NCBI GenBank assembly: GCA_041687435.1
Contig: JAWLBX010000010.1
Span: forward strand, 1-64,000
Direction of reading: 5' to 3'
Origin: JACKII01 sp041687435
Lineage (GTDB): Bacteria; Pseudomonadota; Alphaproteobacteria; Bin95
Length of the DNA stretch: 64,000 bases
Of this stretch, positions 15,709 through 24,846 are shown in pieces (position 1 is the first letter of the stretch; every line of letters begins with the position of its first letter). The notes beneath the pieces were generated by a model. The model had not been told where the DNA came from. It was given only the letters and a program-made list of their open reading frames with translations, and did not search any database. The position numbers were made by a program, and so were the translations under genes.

Positions 15709-17601
15709 TCAGGCGCTTTTCGCCGTTTCCAGTTTTTCCAGGTGCGCCAGCCATTGGCTCTCGGCCGATTCCAGAGCTTCTGCGACCTCGGCATATTTTT
15801 TCTGCATCGTCTCGGCCTGGGCCGGGGTGGCGCGGTCGTAAAACTCTGGGTCCGCCAGGGTATCGACGATTTTCTGGCGGATCGCGCCCAGCTTCTCCAC
15901 CCGCTCTTCGTATGCGCGCACGGTCTTGCGCAGCCGCTTGGTTTCCTCGGGGCTTTGGCGTTTGGGCGCGGGCGCATTGGGGACGGTCTTGACGGCGGGC
16001 TGTGATGCCTCCGGTTCTCTGGCCTTGTCCCGTCTGGCACCGGCGCCTTTCAGGTGCATCTGGCGGTAGGCTTCCAGATCGTCCTCGAACGGCCGAACCG
16101 CGCCGCCCTGCACCAGCCAGAGCCGGTCTGCAGCCATGGAGAGCAGGTGCATGTCGTGGCTGACCAGGATGACCGCGCCGGAATAGGCGGTCAACGCTTC
16201 CACAAGCGCCTCGCGGCTTTCGATATCCAGGTGGTTGGTCGGCTCGTCCAGGATCAGCAGATGCGGTCCTGGCAGTGTGGCCAGCAGCAGCGACAGTCGC
16301 GCCTTCTGTCCGCCGGAAAGGCTGCCCACTTTGGTCTCGGCCTGATCCGGCCCAAGGCCGAAGCCGGCCAGGCGGGCGCGCAGACGGCTGACATGCTCTT
16401 TCGGCAATTCGTGGATCAGGTGCTGGAGCGGTGTCTCGTTGACGTTCAGCTCCTCAACCTGATGCTGGGCGAAGAAGCCGACGCGCAGCTTGCGGGCTGT
16501 GGTAAGCCGGCCGGCCATTGGCTTCAGGCGCTCCGACAGCAGCTTTGCCAGCGTCGTCTTACCCTCGCCGTTCTGGCCGAGCAGGGCGATGCGGTCGTCC
16601 TGGTCGATGCGCAGGTTCAGGTTCTTCAGCACCGGCTTGCCGTCGTACCCGACCGATACCCCTTCCAGTGTGAGGATCGGCGAGGCTAGTTCTTCTGGCT
16701 CCGGAAAGGTGAATTTGGTCCGCGCTTCGTCTTCTGGCGCGCGGATGGTCTCCATCTTCTCCAGCATCTTGACGCGGGACTGCGCCTGCTTCGCCTTCGT
16801 GGCCTTGGCCTTGAAACGGTCGACGAAGCTTTGCAGATGCGCGCGGCGCGCCTCCTGCTTTTTCGCCTGCGCCGCCTGAACGGCCCGTTGTTCGGCGCGC
16901 TGCCGGGCAAACTGATCGTAAGGGCCCGTGTAGTAGGTCAGGCTCTTGTTTTCCAGGTGCAGGATGGCGCCAACGGCGCGGTTCAGCAACTGCCGGTCAT
17001 GGCTGATGATGATGACCGTGTGCTCGTACCGCATCAGGTAGTTTTCGAGCCAGAGCGCGCCTTCCAGATCCAGATAGTTGGTCGGCTCGTCCAGCAGCAG
17101 ATAGTCGGGCGCGGAAAACAGCACCGCCGCCAGCGCGACGCGCATCCTCCAGCCGCCGGAGAAGGCAGAGCATGGCATGTGTTGCTCCGCCTCGCTGAAG
17201 CCCATGCCGCTGAGGATGGTGGCGGCGCGGGATTCCGCGGACCAAGCGTCGATATCAACCAGCCGGGTTTGTATTTCGGAGATGCGGTCCGGGTCCGTTG
17301 CTGTTTCCGCTTCGGCCAACAGAGCCGCGCGCTCCGTATCCGCCGCCAGCACGGTATCCAGCAGCGAAACCTCGTTCGACGGGACCTCCTGCGCGACGCC
17401 GCCGATGCGGGCGCGGGCCGGCAGAAAGATTTCGCCGCCATCCGGCTGCAACTCGCCGCGGATCAGCCGAAACAGTGTGGTCTTGCCCGCGCCGTTGCGG
17501 CCGATCAGGCCCACCTTGTGACCGGTGGGGATAAACGCCGACGCCCCCTCGAACAGCGGGATGCCTTCGATGGCGAAACTGAGATTTTCGATGCGTAACA
17601 T
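15709..17601 (-). CDS. ABC-F family ATPase (ribosome-associated)
   Basis: 630-residue protein with two ATP-binding cassettes and no membrane domain, as in ABC-F translation factors such as Uup and YheS. Cassette one has GRNGAGKTT near residue 36, FSGGWRMR and LLLDEPTNYLD. Cassette two has GQNGEGKTT, SLSGGQKARLS and LILDEPTNHLD. Between them is the linker rich in Lys/Arg/Ala (about residues 230-300) that contacts the ribosome in this family. A basic coiled-coil tail at residues 540-630 resembles the C-terminal domain of Uup. ATG 17601 is preferred because the fold starts there. It converges with the PhyH gene. Confidence 0.92.
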   Translation of the reverse strand: MLRIENLSFAIEGIPLFEGASAFIPTGHKVGLIGRNGAGKTTLFRLIRGELQPDGGEIFLPARARIGGVAQEVPSNEVSLLDTVLAADTERAALLAEAETATDPDRISEIQTRLVDIDAWSAESRAATILSGMGFSEAEQHMPCSAFSGGWRMRVALAAVLFSAPDYLLLDEPTNYLDLEGALWLENYLMRYEHTVIIISHDRQLLNRAVGAILHLENKSLTYYTGPYDQFARQRAEQRAVQAAQAKKQEARRAHLQSFVDRFKAKATKAKQAQSRVKMLEKMETIRAPEDEARTKFTFPEPEELASPILTLEGVSVGYDGKPVLKNLNLRIDQDDRIALLGQNGEGKTTLAKLLSERLKPMAGRLTTARKLRVGFFAQHQVEELNVNETPLQHLIHELPKEHVSRLRARLAGFGLGPDQAETKVGSLSGGQKARLSLLLATLPGPHLLILDEPTNHLDIESREALVEALTAYSGAVILVSHDMHLLSMAADRLWLVQGGAVRPFEDDLEAYRQMHLKGAGARRDKAREPEASQPAVKTVPNAPAPKRQSPEETKRLRKTVRAYEERVEKLGAIRQKIVDTLADPEFYDRATPAQAETMQKKYAEVAEALESAESQWLAHLEKLETAKSA

Positions 17602-17743
17602 GGCGCGGGGTGTGCCGTATGCCGGCGCTGGCGTCAATCGTCCTCGCAGCGATGGAGGCCCTTCGACGCGGCCACCCGCACCCCGGACTTCGCCGTTGGC
17701 GCGTCCAGGGTGTGAAAAATAGCGGTTGGGCCTGTGCGGCTCT

Positions 17744-19420
17744 TTATTCGGCTGCCGATGCCGTTACGCTGACCGCCGGTCCGTTGGAGAGCACAAAGCC
17801 CTCATAGCCCTTGGCGGCGACATCCTCGCAGATGCCGCGGTAGCGCGCCATGCCGGCCGGGTAGGGCAAGAAAACCTGGGGTTTGCCCGGCACGTTTGCG
17901 CCCAGATACCAGGAGGATTTGGCCGTCACCAGCAGTGTGGCATTGGCGGCTTCCTGGACATGCTCGCCCCATTGCCTGACGGCGCTGGGTTCGGGCTCGA
18001 TCCGTTCGGCGCCCTGTTCGCGCATGTAGGCGATACAGTCGGCGATCCATTCCGCGTGCTGTTCGATCGCGACGGGCATGTTGGTGAGCACAGACGGGCT
18101 CTGCGGGCCGGTGATGGTGAACAGGTTGGGGAAACCCGGAATTTGCAGGCCCAGATAGGTTTGGGGCCCTTCCTTCCAGGCTTCGTTGAGTTCCAGGCCG
18201 TTGCGGCCTTTGATATTCAGGCGCAGCAACGGCCCCGTTACGCCGTCATATCCGGTGGCAAAGACGATGATATCCAGCTTGTGTTCGGAACCGTCGGCCA
18301 GAAGAATACCGTCCGATGTGATTCTTTCGATCGGTGCCGCTTTCACATCTACCAGGGAGACATTGTCGCGGTTGAAGGTCTCGAAATAGTGGCTGTCGAT
18401 GATTGGCCGCTTGGTCGAATAATGGTGATCGAATGTGGTCAGCTTCGCCGCCATTTCTGGATCCTTCACCACTTGACGGATCTTGCGGGTGACGAAATCG
18501 GCGACGACTTGGTTGGCGGTCTTGTCCAGCATCATGTCGCCGAACACGGCGCGGAACTGCATGCCGCCTACTTGCCACGCCTCTTCCAGCAGGCGTTCGC
18601 GTTCGTCCGGCGGGGTGTCTACCGCTTTGCGGTCGGAGATGAAGAACGGATGCCCGGCCGGTGTCGCGCGCATCGTGTCGCGAATATCCGCGAAATGAGT
18701 CTTCGTCCATTGCTGGAATTCCGGCTTCAGCGGCTTGTTGTGCGCCGGTACGGAATAGTTCGGCGTGCGCTGGAACACGGTCAGGTGCGCCGCCGCTGCC
18801 GCAATGACCGGGGTCGCCTGCACGCCGGTGGAGCCGGTGCCGATCAGGCCGACGCGCTTGCCGGCGAAATCAACGCCGTCGTGCGGCCAGTGGCCGGTGT
18901 GGAACCATTGCCCTCTGAAGCTGTCCCGGCCCGGGAAGTTCGGCACGTTCGCTGCCGAAAGGCAGCCGACGCCAGTGATCAGGAATGCCGCGGTATAGGT
19001 GCCGCTTTCCGCCGTCCGTACCCGCCAAAGGCTCGCCGCCTCGTCCCATTCCGCGGCGGTGACGCGAGTATTGAACGCGATGTCCTTGCGCAGATCCAGC
19101 TTGTCCGCCGCATAGTTCATGTACCGCACGATTTCCGGCTGCTGCGGATAGCGTTCCGACCATTCCCAGCCGAGATAGAGGTCCTCGGAAAAGGTGAAAC
19201 AATAGGCATGGCTCTCGGTATCGCAGCGTGCGCCGGGATAGCGGTTCCAGTACCAGGTACCGCCGACGCCGCCGCCCTGCTCCAACACTCGGACGGTCAG
19301 GCCCAGCTTTTCGCGCAGCAGGTGCAACTGGTACATGCCGGCGAATCCGGCGCCGATGACGATCGCGTCAAAGTGCTTGCCGTTGTCGGTGATGGTGTTC
19401 GCGTTGCTTGAGGTGGTCAT
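17744..19420 (-). CDS. Baeyer-Villiger monooxygenase (cyclohexanone monooxygenase type)
   Basis: 558-residue FAD/NADPH monooxygenase that would insert oxygen next to a ketone. Both Rossmann motifs are present: GAGFAGMYQ near residue 24 and GTGSTGVQ near 195. GGTWYWNRYPGARCD near residue 50 is typical of this class. The Baeyer-Villiger fingerprint F-x-G-x3-H-x3-W is seen as FRGQWFHTGHWP near residue 170, and FATGYD lies towards the C-terminal third. The substrate ketone is not predictable. ATG 19420 is preceded by GGGAG. The frame is open further upstream but without homology to the family. Confidence 0.92.
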   Translation of the reverse strand: MTTSSNANTITDNGKHFDAIVIGAGFAGMYQLHLLREKLGLTVRVLEQGGGVGGTWYWNRYPGARCDTESHAYCFTFSEDLYLGWEWSERYPQQPEIVRYMNYAADKLDLRKDIAFNTRVTAAEWDEAASLWRVRTAESGTYTAAFLITGVGCLSAANVPNFPGRDSFRGQWFHTGHWPHDGVDFAGKRVGLIGTGSTGVQATPVIAAAAAHLTVFQRTPNYSVPAHNKPLKPEFQQWTKTHFADIRDTMRATPAGHPFFISDRKAVDTPPDERERLLEEAWQVGGMQFRAVFGDMMLDKTANQVVADFVTRKIRQVVKDPEMAAKLTTFDHHYSTKRPIIDSHYFETFNRDNVSLVDVKAAPIERITSDGILLADGSEHKLDIIVFATGYDGVTGPLLRLNIKGRNGLELNEAWKEGPQTYLGLQIPGFPNLFTITGPQSPSVLTNMPVAIEQHAEWIADCIAYMREQGAERIEPEPSAVRQWGEHVQEAANATLLVTAKSSWYLGANVPGKPQVFLPYPAGMARYRGICEDVAAKGYEGFVLSNGPAVSVTASAAE

Positions 19421-19561
19421 GGCTATCGGTTCTCCCTGGAAGGCATTGACACCGCGTAAATCGGGTGCAGTTCGACCCTGCGAAGCCTTAGGCTGCACCG
19501 AGCCCCGCCAACAGGTCAAATGCTTCTGCACGTCAAAGCGGCCTTCGGTGTCTCCGAAACG

Positions 19562-19593
19562 AAAACCCCCGCCGCGGGCGACCGCGGCGGGGG
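19562..19593 (-). terminator. terminator of the PEP-CTERM-like gene
   Basis: A perfect 11-pair stem (19566-19576 with 19583-19593, CCCCCGCCGCG and its complement) closes a six-base loop. Read on the minus strand it ends in TTTT. It lies 27 bases after the stop of the secreted-protein gene at 19620, as expected for an intrinsic terminator. Confidence 0.85.
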
Positions 19594-19619
19594 TGCAAGA
19601 TAAACCGGGTGATGCGCCT

Positions 19620-20387
19620 TTAGCTGGCCATCTTCCGCCGGACAAAGCCGAGACCGGCAAGGCCGGCGCCCAGCATGGCCAAGGTGCCGGGCGCGGAAAC
19701 GGCCGCAGCGCCGCCCTGGCCGACGATGATCTGCATTTCGGTGCGGGCCAGTTCGCCGGTTTCGTTCGACGCCGACAGATAGAAGTCATAGGTGCCGTCG
19801 ACCGTCGGGTCGAACGGGGTAATGTACCAATGAGGCTTCCAGGAGTTCTGCGCCACGTTGTTGTTGGCGATGAGCAACGGATAGAACAATTGGTTGACCA
19901 TGCCAGCACCGTTGCCAGTGGTGTTGTCACCGATGGCGTGATCTTGGAGCAAAATATTGATCGGATCGAACGTCATGAAAGATGTTGCCTGGGATGGATC
20001 GGAGTCTAGCCCCAGTTCATAGACCAGATCGTTGAGATTCCAGCCCGTGGAGCCGTCCCAATCGCTGTTGACGGACCACTCGAAGCTCCATTCGGCGGTA
20101 GGTGCTGACTGCGTCGGAGCCACGCCGGGGTTGAAGCTGTAGGTGCCGTCGCCGTTGCTGTTGAAGGTGTTCTCAGGCGCGCCGCTGGCGTTGTGGCGAA
20201 GCTTGCCACGTAGCCCCAACTCCACGCCGTTGTTCCGGTCTACGGTGAAGCTGCCATTGGTGTTGCCGCTGCCGAAAATAACATCCGGCGTGACGTTCTG
20301 ATCGAATTGTGGTGCTGCCGCGGCCATGCCTGCTGACAACGCAATCGCAAATGCCGGCATTACAGCGGTAAATTTGGTAAGAGTCAT
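19620..20387 (-). CDS. secreted protein with PEP-CTERM-like sorting signal
   Basis: 255-residue exported protein. The N-terminus (MTLTKFTAVMPAFAIALSAG, then MAAAA) is a signal peptide with cleavage after the alanines. The C-terminus has SAPGTLAMLGAGLAGLGF followed by RRK, the layout of the PEP-CTERM signal (short motif, hydrophobic helix, basic end), with APGT in place of the canonical PEP. Exosortase/archaeosortase-type enzymes recognise such tails. The body is rich in Asn, Gly, Ser and Asp without cysteines, typical of extracellular adhesin-like proteins; its function is unknown. GGAG precedes ATG 20387. An 18-base palindrome lies upstream and a strong terminator downstream, so it is a single-gene unit. 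Confidence 0.8.
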   Translation of the reverse strand: MTLTKFTAVMPAFAIALSAGMAAAAPQFDQNVTPDVIFGSGNTNGSFTVDRNNGVELGLRGKLRHNASGAPENTFNSNGDGTYSFNPGVAPTQSAPTAEWSFEWSVNSDWDGSTGWNLNDLVYELGLDSDPSQATSFMTFDPINILLQDHAIGDNTTGNGAGMVNQLFYPLLIANNNVAQNSWKPHWYITPFDPTVDGTYDFYLSASNETGELARTEMQIIVGQGGAAAVSAPGTLAMLGAGLAGLGFVRRKMAS

Positions 20388-20712
20388 TCTACGCTCCATC
20401 CATCCTGTTAGTGATGTGCCCCGCGAATTCGAAGCACATGTGCTTCGTAGCAATACGATGGTAGCCGGTTGACCTGGGCCGCATCAACAATGCGGGCCAA
20501 AAAAATCGCCGGCGTCGCACGTCATATGTGAATAACGCCGTATGCGAAGTGCCGAATTATCTGTTTATAAATGAAAATAAGGCCGTTTCCGCATCGTGGA
20601 TTGATCTGGTGACGCACCCGCCGGTGCAGTTTGCCGTCGCCAGATCGCTTCATGTTGGGTGCGCGGCCTGGGGCGGCATGCCACCCCGGACCGTCGCTTT
20701 GTACCGTGCGGG
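20388..20712. other. intergenic region, no gene seen
   Basis: About 325 bases between the PEP-CTERM-like gene and a TauD gene that also reads leftward. It contains the 18-base palindrome described separately and an AT-rich stretch at about 20525-20600. A 69-codon open frame on the plus strand at 20528 has no ribosome binding site and no recognisable protein features and is not called. Confidence 0.5.
20430..20447. promoter_or_regulatory. 18-base perfect palindrome upstream of the PEP-CTERM-like gene
   Basis: CGAAGCACATGTGCTTCG reads the same on both strands. It lies 43-60 bases before the ATG of the secreted-protein gene at 20387. The length and dyad symmetry suit a homodimeric regulator, but it would also form a hairpin in the 5' leader. 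The regulator is not known. Confidence 0.5.
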
Positions 20713-21609
20713 CTATTCCGCCGCTACCGGCTCATAGCCGTCAGCACGCTCGTCCGGCGCGGTTGCCGCCGTTTCCGAGGCCGAGTCGCCCGCAATGCGG
20801 ACGTGCCGCATGACCCGCGGCTCGCTGTAGTCATACGGGCAGGCGCGGTGCAGGACGCAGCGATTGTCCCACATCATCACATCGCCCGGCTGCCATTGGT
20901 GTGCGTAGGTGCGCGGCGGTTGCACTGCGAATTCCAATAGGTCGTCCAGAAGCTTTTGCGCATCCGCATCGCTCATGCCGGGAATGCGGTAGGCGTGGCG
21001 GCCAATGAACAGCGACTTGCGGCCGGTGACCGGATGCACCTTCACCAGCGGCCGGATCGGCGCGCCATGATTGTGGAAGCCATAGCTCTCGCCCGTCTTG
21101 AACACATAACCGGCCTTGGCCTGGCTGGCGTAGAGCGAGTGATAGGCGACCAGCCCCTCGATCTTCGCCTTCATCGCGTCATCCAGGTTGTCATAGGCGT
21201 CGCGCATGTCCGCCAGTTCGGTCTCGCCGCGGCTGCTGGGCACGACCTGGGCCGCCAGGATCGACGCCTTGGCAGCCAGCGGCATGTAGGAACTGTCGGT
21301 GTGCCAGCCTTCGTTGCCGCGCAGCGACTGAAAGCGTTTTTCCTCGGCGGTCAGGATATGGCCGTCGGCGGCCTTGTTGGAGATGGCGGCGAATTTCTTG
21401 CCATCGCCGCGCAATTGCTCGATCTCGCCGAAGCGCTCGCCAAAGGCCACCTGTTCCTCGTCGGTCAGATGTTGGGCCGGGAAAACCAGAGCGGCATATT
21501 CGTGGAAGGCATCCTCAACCACTTTCCACTCGGCATCGCTCATATCGCCGAGTTTGATATCGGTGATGACGGCGCCCAGGGTGGCATTGATAGGGGTCAC
21601 GGTCGGCAT
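20713..21609 (-). CDS. TauD/TfdA-family Fe(II)/2-oxoglutarate dioxygenase
   Basis: 298-residue dioxygenase, second of its family in the window. The metal motif is WHTDSSYMP near residue 98. The distal histidine lies in MWDNRCVLHRACPYDYSEP near residue 260, and the arginine for 2-oxoglutarate follows in RVMRHVRIAG. QWQPGDVMMWDNR is a family hallmark. An acidic, Ala/Glu-rich tail of about 20 residues follows the fold. It lies 119 bases downstream of the alcohol dehydrogenase gene on the same strand with a hairpin between them, so it may be in the same transcript or have its own promoter. Substrate unknown; taurine and aryloxyalkanoates are the best-known ones. Confidence 0.9.
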   Translation of the reverse strand: MPTVTPINATLGAVITDIKLGDMSDAEWKVVEDAFHEYAALVFPAQHLTDEEQVAFGERFGEIEQLRGDGKKFAAISNKAADGHILTAEEKRFQSLRGNEGWHTDSSYMPLAAKASILAAQVVPSSRGETELADMRDAYDNLDDAMKAKIEGLVAYHSLYASQAKAGYVFKTGESYGFHNHGAPIRPLVKVHPVTGRKSLFIGRHAYRIPGMSDADAQKLLDDLLEFAVQPPRTYAHQWQPGDVMMWDNRCVLHRACPYDYSEPRVMRHVRIAGDSASETAATAPDERADGYEPVAAE

Positions 21610-21681
21610 GGCGGGGTCTCCTCGCAGTCATTAGCTTTGCGGGAAGATTGCGCCATTTTGGCCCACGCGTCCAGCGATGCG

Positions 21682-21714
21682 CTGCACCCCCGGCCTGCGA
21701 AGCCAGGGGTGCAG
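21682..21714 (-). terminator. hairpin between alcohol dehydrogenase and TauD genes
   Basis: CTGCACCCC (21682-21690) and GGC pair with GCC and GGGGTGCAG (21706-21714) with one mismatch and a seven-base loop. It follows the stop of the alcohol dehydrogenase gene by 15 bases on the minus strand. There is no U-run, so it may be an attenuating or stabilising hairpin rather than a full terminator. Confidence 0.4.
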
Positions 21715-21728
21715 CGGAAAGGCCGGGA

Positions 21729-22868
21729 TCAGGCCGTGCCGTGCGGGGTCAGAACCTGGCGGACGGTGGCGTTGCCCTGCAGCTTGTCGAAGGCGGCGTT
21801 CAGTTCCTCGAAGCCGATGGTGCGGTCCACCAAGCGGTCGACCGGCAGCCTGCCCTGGCGGTAGAGCGAGATGAAGCGCGGGATGTCGCGCACCGGCACG
21901 CAACTGCCCATGTAGGAACCGCGGATCGACTTCTCCTGGCTCACCAGATTGCTCTGGTTGAACGAGAAATTCGCCGCGCTGGGCGAAAGGCCGGCGGTGA
22001 CGACGCTGCCGCCGTAGCGGGTGACGTTGTAGGCGGTTTCCATCGCCTTGATCGTGCCGGCCAGATCGAAGGCGAAATCGACGCCGCCATCGGTGATGTC
22101 GCGCACCTGCTCCACATGGTTCGGGTCCGTAGCATTGACCGTGTGGGTCGCGCCCAATTGGCGGGCGAGGCCTAGCTTGTCGTCCGACAGGTCGATGGCA
22201 ACGATCTTCTCAGCACCGGCGACCACCGCGCCCAGCAGGCCGCTGAGGCCGACGCCGCCCAGGCCGACAATGGCGACCGAGTCGCCGGAGCGAATGCGCG
22301 CCGTGTTGATGACCGCGCCTGCGCCGGTGATGACCGCGCAGCCGAACAGCGCCGCCTCGTGCAGCGGCAGGTCGTTGTCGACCTTCACGACGGAGCCGCG
22401 GTCGAGCACGCCGTATTCGGCAAAGCAGGAAATGCCGGTGTGGTGCGCCAACTCGTTGCCGTCCGCATCGCGCAGGCGGGAGCCGCCGCCCATCAGATGG
22501 CCCTGTGCCTTGGTCGTAGCACCCAGTTCGCAGACCTGCGGGCGGCCTTCCAGGCAGCGGCGGCAGCGGCCGCAGGAGGGCGAGAACTGAAACACCACGT
22601 GGTCGCCCGGCTTCAGGTCGTTGATGCCCGGGCCGCACTCGACGATCTCGCCGGCGCCCTCATGTCCCATCACCACCGGCGTGGTGCGTGGCCGGTCGGC
22701 GTTGATGACGGAAAGGTCGGAGTGGCAGATGCCGCCGCCGCCCATTTTCACCAGCACTTCGTTGTGCTGCGGCGGCAGCAGTTCGACTTCCTCGATGGAG
22801 AGCGGGCGGGAGTCGGCAAAGGGCTGCGGCGCATTGAACTGGCGCAACACGGCGGCTTTCATTTTCAT
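21729..22868 (-). CDS. zinc-dependent alcohol dehydrogenase
   Basis: 379-residue medium-chain alcohol dehydrogenase. Catalytic zinc ligands are seen in GGGICHSDLS (Cys and the following His) and GHEGAGEI, and the structural zinc site is CGRCRRCLEGRPQVC. The NAD domain has the G-x-G-x2-G loop in VGLGGVGLSG, followed by VAIDLSDDK, where the Asp favours NAD over NADP. The length and the extra loop after the structural zinc fit the class III / benzyl-alcohol-type group. It is transcribed after the IlvD/EDD dehydratase gene with about 90 bases between them. A role in oxidising a sugar-derived or aliphatic alcohol is only inference. Confidence 0.9.
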   Translation of the reverse strand: MKMKAAVLRQFNAPQPFADSRPLSIEEVELLPPQHNEVLVKMGGGGICHSDLSVINADRPRTTPVVMGHEGAGEIVECGPGINDLKPGDHVVFQFSPSCGRCRRCLEGRPQVCELGATTKAQGHLMGGGSRLRDADGNELAHHTGISCFAEYGVLDRGSVVKVDNDLPLHEAALFGCAVITGAGAVINTARIRSGDSVAIVGLGGVGLSGLLGAVVAGAEKIVAIDLSDDKLGLARQLGATHTVNATDPNHVEQVRDITDGGVDFAFDLAGTIKAMETAYNVTRYGGSVVTAGLSPSAANFSFNQSNLVSQEKSIRGSYMGSCVPVRDIPRFISLYRQGRLPVDRLVDRTIGFEELNAAFDKLQGNATVRQVLTPHGTA

Positions 22869-22957
22869 GGGGTCGTCCTCTCTGGAACCGGATGGGTCAG
22901 GCGGGAGAGTAGGATTACCGGCGCGGGCCGTCTACCGCCTGATGTGCGTGGATGGCG

Positions 22958-24679
22958 TCAGTCCCGCCGCACCGCCCGCAGAAATTCGAAATCCGCGCCG
23001 GTGTCGGCCTGGGTGACCTCGTCCAGGTAAAGCTTCAGGTAGCCGCGTTCCTGGCCCTCGTGATAGGGCGCTTTGAATTCGACCTTGCGCTTCTCCAGTT
23101 CGGCGTCGTCCACCAGTAGCATCAGCGAGCGGCCGGCCACGTCCAGGCGGATGCGGTCGCCGGTTCGCACCAGGCCGAGCGGCCCGCCCACCGCCGCCTC
23201 CGGCGTGCAGTGCAAGACGATGGAGCCGAAGGCGGTGCCGCTCATGCGGGCGTCGGAGATACGGACCATGTCCTTGACGCCTGCCTGGGCCAGCTTTTTC
23301 GGGATCGGGATATAGCCGGATTCCGGCATTCCCGGCGCGCCCTTCGGCCCGGCATTTTGCAGCACCAGCACGTCGTCCGCCTGCACGTCCAGTTCCGGAG
23401 AGTCGAGCCGTTCGGCCATGTCCTCCAGCGAGGAGAACACCACGGCTCGGCCTTCGTGCTGCAGTATCTCCGCCGCCGACTGCTTGATAATTGCGCCACC
23501 GGGTGCGAGATTGCCGCGGAGCACGGCAATGCCGCCCTGCGCATAGATCGGGTCGGCCCTGGTCTTGACCACCTGCTGGCCCCAGTCCGGCTCGGCAGAG
23601 GCAATGTCCTCGCGCAGCGTGCGGCCCGAAACCGTCAGACAATCCAGCTTTAGCGTCTCGCCCAGTTCCCGCAGGATCGGCGCGAGTCCGCCGGCGCGGT
23701 AGAGATCCTCCATGTAATGCTGGCCGGACGGCTTGAGATCAACCAGTACAGGCGTGGTCTGGCCCATCTCGTCGAATGCCTCCAGGTCGATGTCGATGCC
23801 AAGCCGGCCCGCCACCGCCGCAATGTGGACCAGGCCGTTGGTCGAGCCGCCCACCGCCAGCAGGGTGCGCAGCGCGTTTTCGAACGCGTCTTTCGTCATG
23901 ATGTCGGCAGGCTTGGTGCCTTCCAACGCCAGGCCGACGGCGCGGGCACCCGTGTCCTCCGCATGGCGCAGGCGGTCGGCCATGACGGCGGGGATGGCGG
24001 CACCGCCCGGCAGCATCATGCCCAGAGCTTCTGCCATCAGCGCCATGGTCGATGCGGTGCCCATCACCATGCAGGTGCCGGCGGTCGGCATTAGCCGGTT
24101 GCCGAGTTCGTTGATGTCGTCAGCCGAAATCTCCCCCGCCCGGTGCATGCCCCAGAGGCGGCGGCAATCGGTGCAGGCACCCAGCCGCTCGCCGCGGAAA
24201 TGGCCGGTCATCATCGGGCCGGTGACTTCCAGAATGGCGGGCTTGCCGGCGCTGGCGGCACCCATCAGCAGGGCCGGAACCGTCTTGTCGCAGCCGCCGA
24301 TCAGCACGACGGCATCCATCGGCTGCGCCCGGATCATCTCCTCCGCATCCATGCTCATCAGATTGCGCAGGAACATGCTGGTCGGGTGGCTGAAGCTTTC
24401 ATGCACGCTGATGATCGGGAATTCGACCGGCAGGCCGCCCGCCAGCATGACCCCGCGTTTGATCGCCTCCACCAGCTCCGGCACCGTGCGGTGGCAGGCG
24501 TTGTAGCCGCTGAAGGTGTTGGTGATGCCGACAATCGGCCGCTCCAGCGCATCGTCGGTGTAGCCCATGGCCTTGATGAAGGCCTTGCGCATGAACAGCG
24601 AGAACGCGGCGTCGCCATACTGGGCGAGGCCGTCCTTCATTCCAGCGGGGCGCATGCCGGCGGGTTTTTTCGTTTTCAT
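22958..24679 (-). CDS. IlvD/EDD family dehydratase (sugar-acid dehydratase type)
   Basis: 573-residue iron-sulfur dehydratase of the dihydroxy-acid / phosphogluconate dehydratase family. It removes water from a 2,3-dihydroxy acid to give a 2-oxo acid. Cluster and metal residues are in GGCDKTVPALLMG near residue 128, CTDCRRLWG near residue 195 and AGTCMVMGTASTM near residue 225. SDARMSGTAFGSIVLH near the end is the family signature. The CTDC motif and length resemble L-arabinonate and related sugar-acid dehydratases rather than the biosynthetic IlvD, but this is a judgement from memory. GGAG precedes the ATG. It begins the minus-strand run with the alcohol dehydrogenase and TauD genes. Confidence 0.87.
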   Translation of the reverse strand: MKTKKPAGMRPAGMKDGLAQYGDAAFSLFMRKAFIKAMGYTDDALERPIVGITNTFSGYNACHRTVPELVEAIKRGVMLAGGLPVEFPIISVHESFSHPTSMFLRNLMSMDAEEMIRAQPMDAVVLIGGCDKTVPALLMGAASAGKPAILEVTGPMMTGHFRGERLGACTDCRRLWGMHRAGEISADDINELGNRLMPTAGTCMVMGTASTMALMAEALGMMLPGGAAIPAVMADRLRHAEDTGARAVGLALEGTKPADIMTKDAFENALRTLLAVGGSTNGLVHIAAVAGRLGIDIDLEAFDEMGQTTPVLVDLKPSGQHYMEDLYRAGGLAPILRELGETLKLDCLTVSGRTLREDIASAEPDWGQQVVKTRADPIYAQGGIAVLRGNLAPGGAIIKQSAAEILQHEGRAVVFSSLEDMAERLDSPELDVQADDVLVLQNAGPKGAPGMPESGYIPIPKKLAQAGVKDMVRISDARMSGTAFGSIVLHCTPEAAVGGPLGLVRTGDRIRLDVAGRSLMLLVDDAELEKRKVEFKAPYHEGQERGYLKLYLDEVTQADTGADFEFLRAVRRD

Positions 24680-24710
24680 GCGATTGCTCCGACGAGTTGT
24701 GGGACCATTT

Positions 24711-24738
24711 TTGACGCTCGGGTACTATTTCCTATCTT
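24711..24738 (+). promoter_or_regulatory. possible sigma-70 promoter of the low-GC gene
   Basis: TTGACG at 24711-24716 and TATCTT at 24733-24738 are separated by 16 bases, about 110 bases before the start of the low-GC open frame. The surrounding sequence is AT-rich, which makes chance matches more likely. Confidence 0.4.
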
Positions 24739-24846
24739 GCTCATTATATTATTCTTATGAGGTCAGCAAATCAGCAGAGTTCCCTGGCATCTTTCAAGGT
24801 TTTCCCACGTATTGAAAAAGTCGAGCATGGGCCGGAGGTAATAGGC

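Noticed and set aside
20450..20520. Sigma-54 promoter for the first PEP-CTERM-like gene
   Set aside because: TTGGCCC..TTGA and GGCTACC..TTGC resemble it, but the spacing between GG and GC is wrong.
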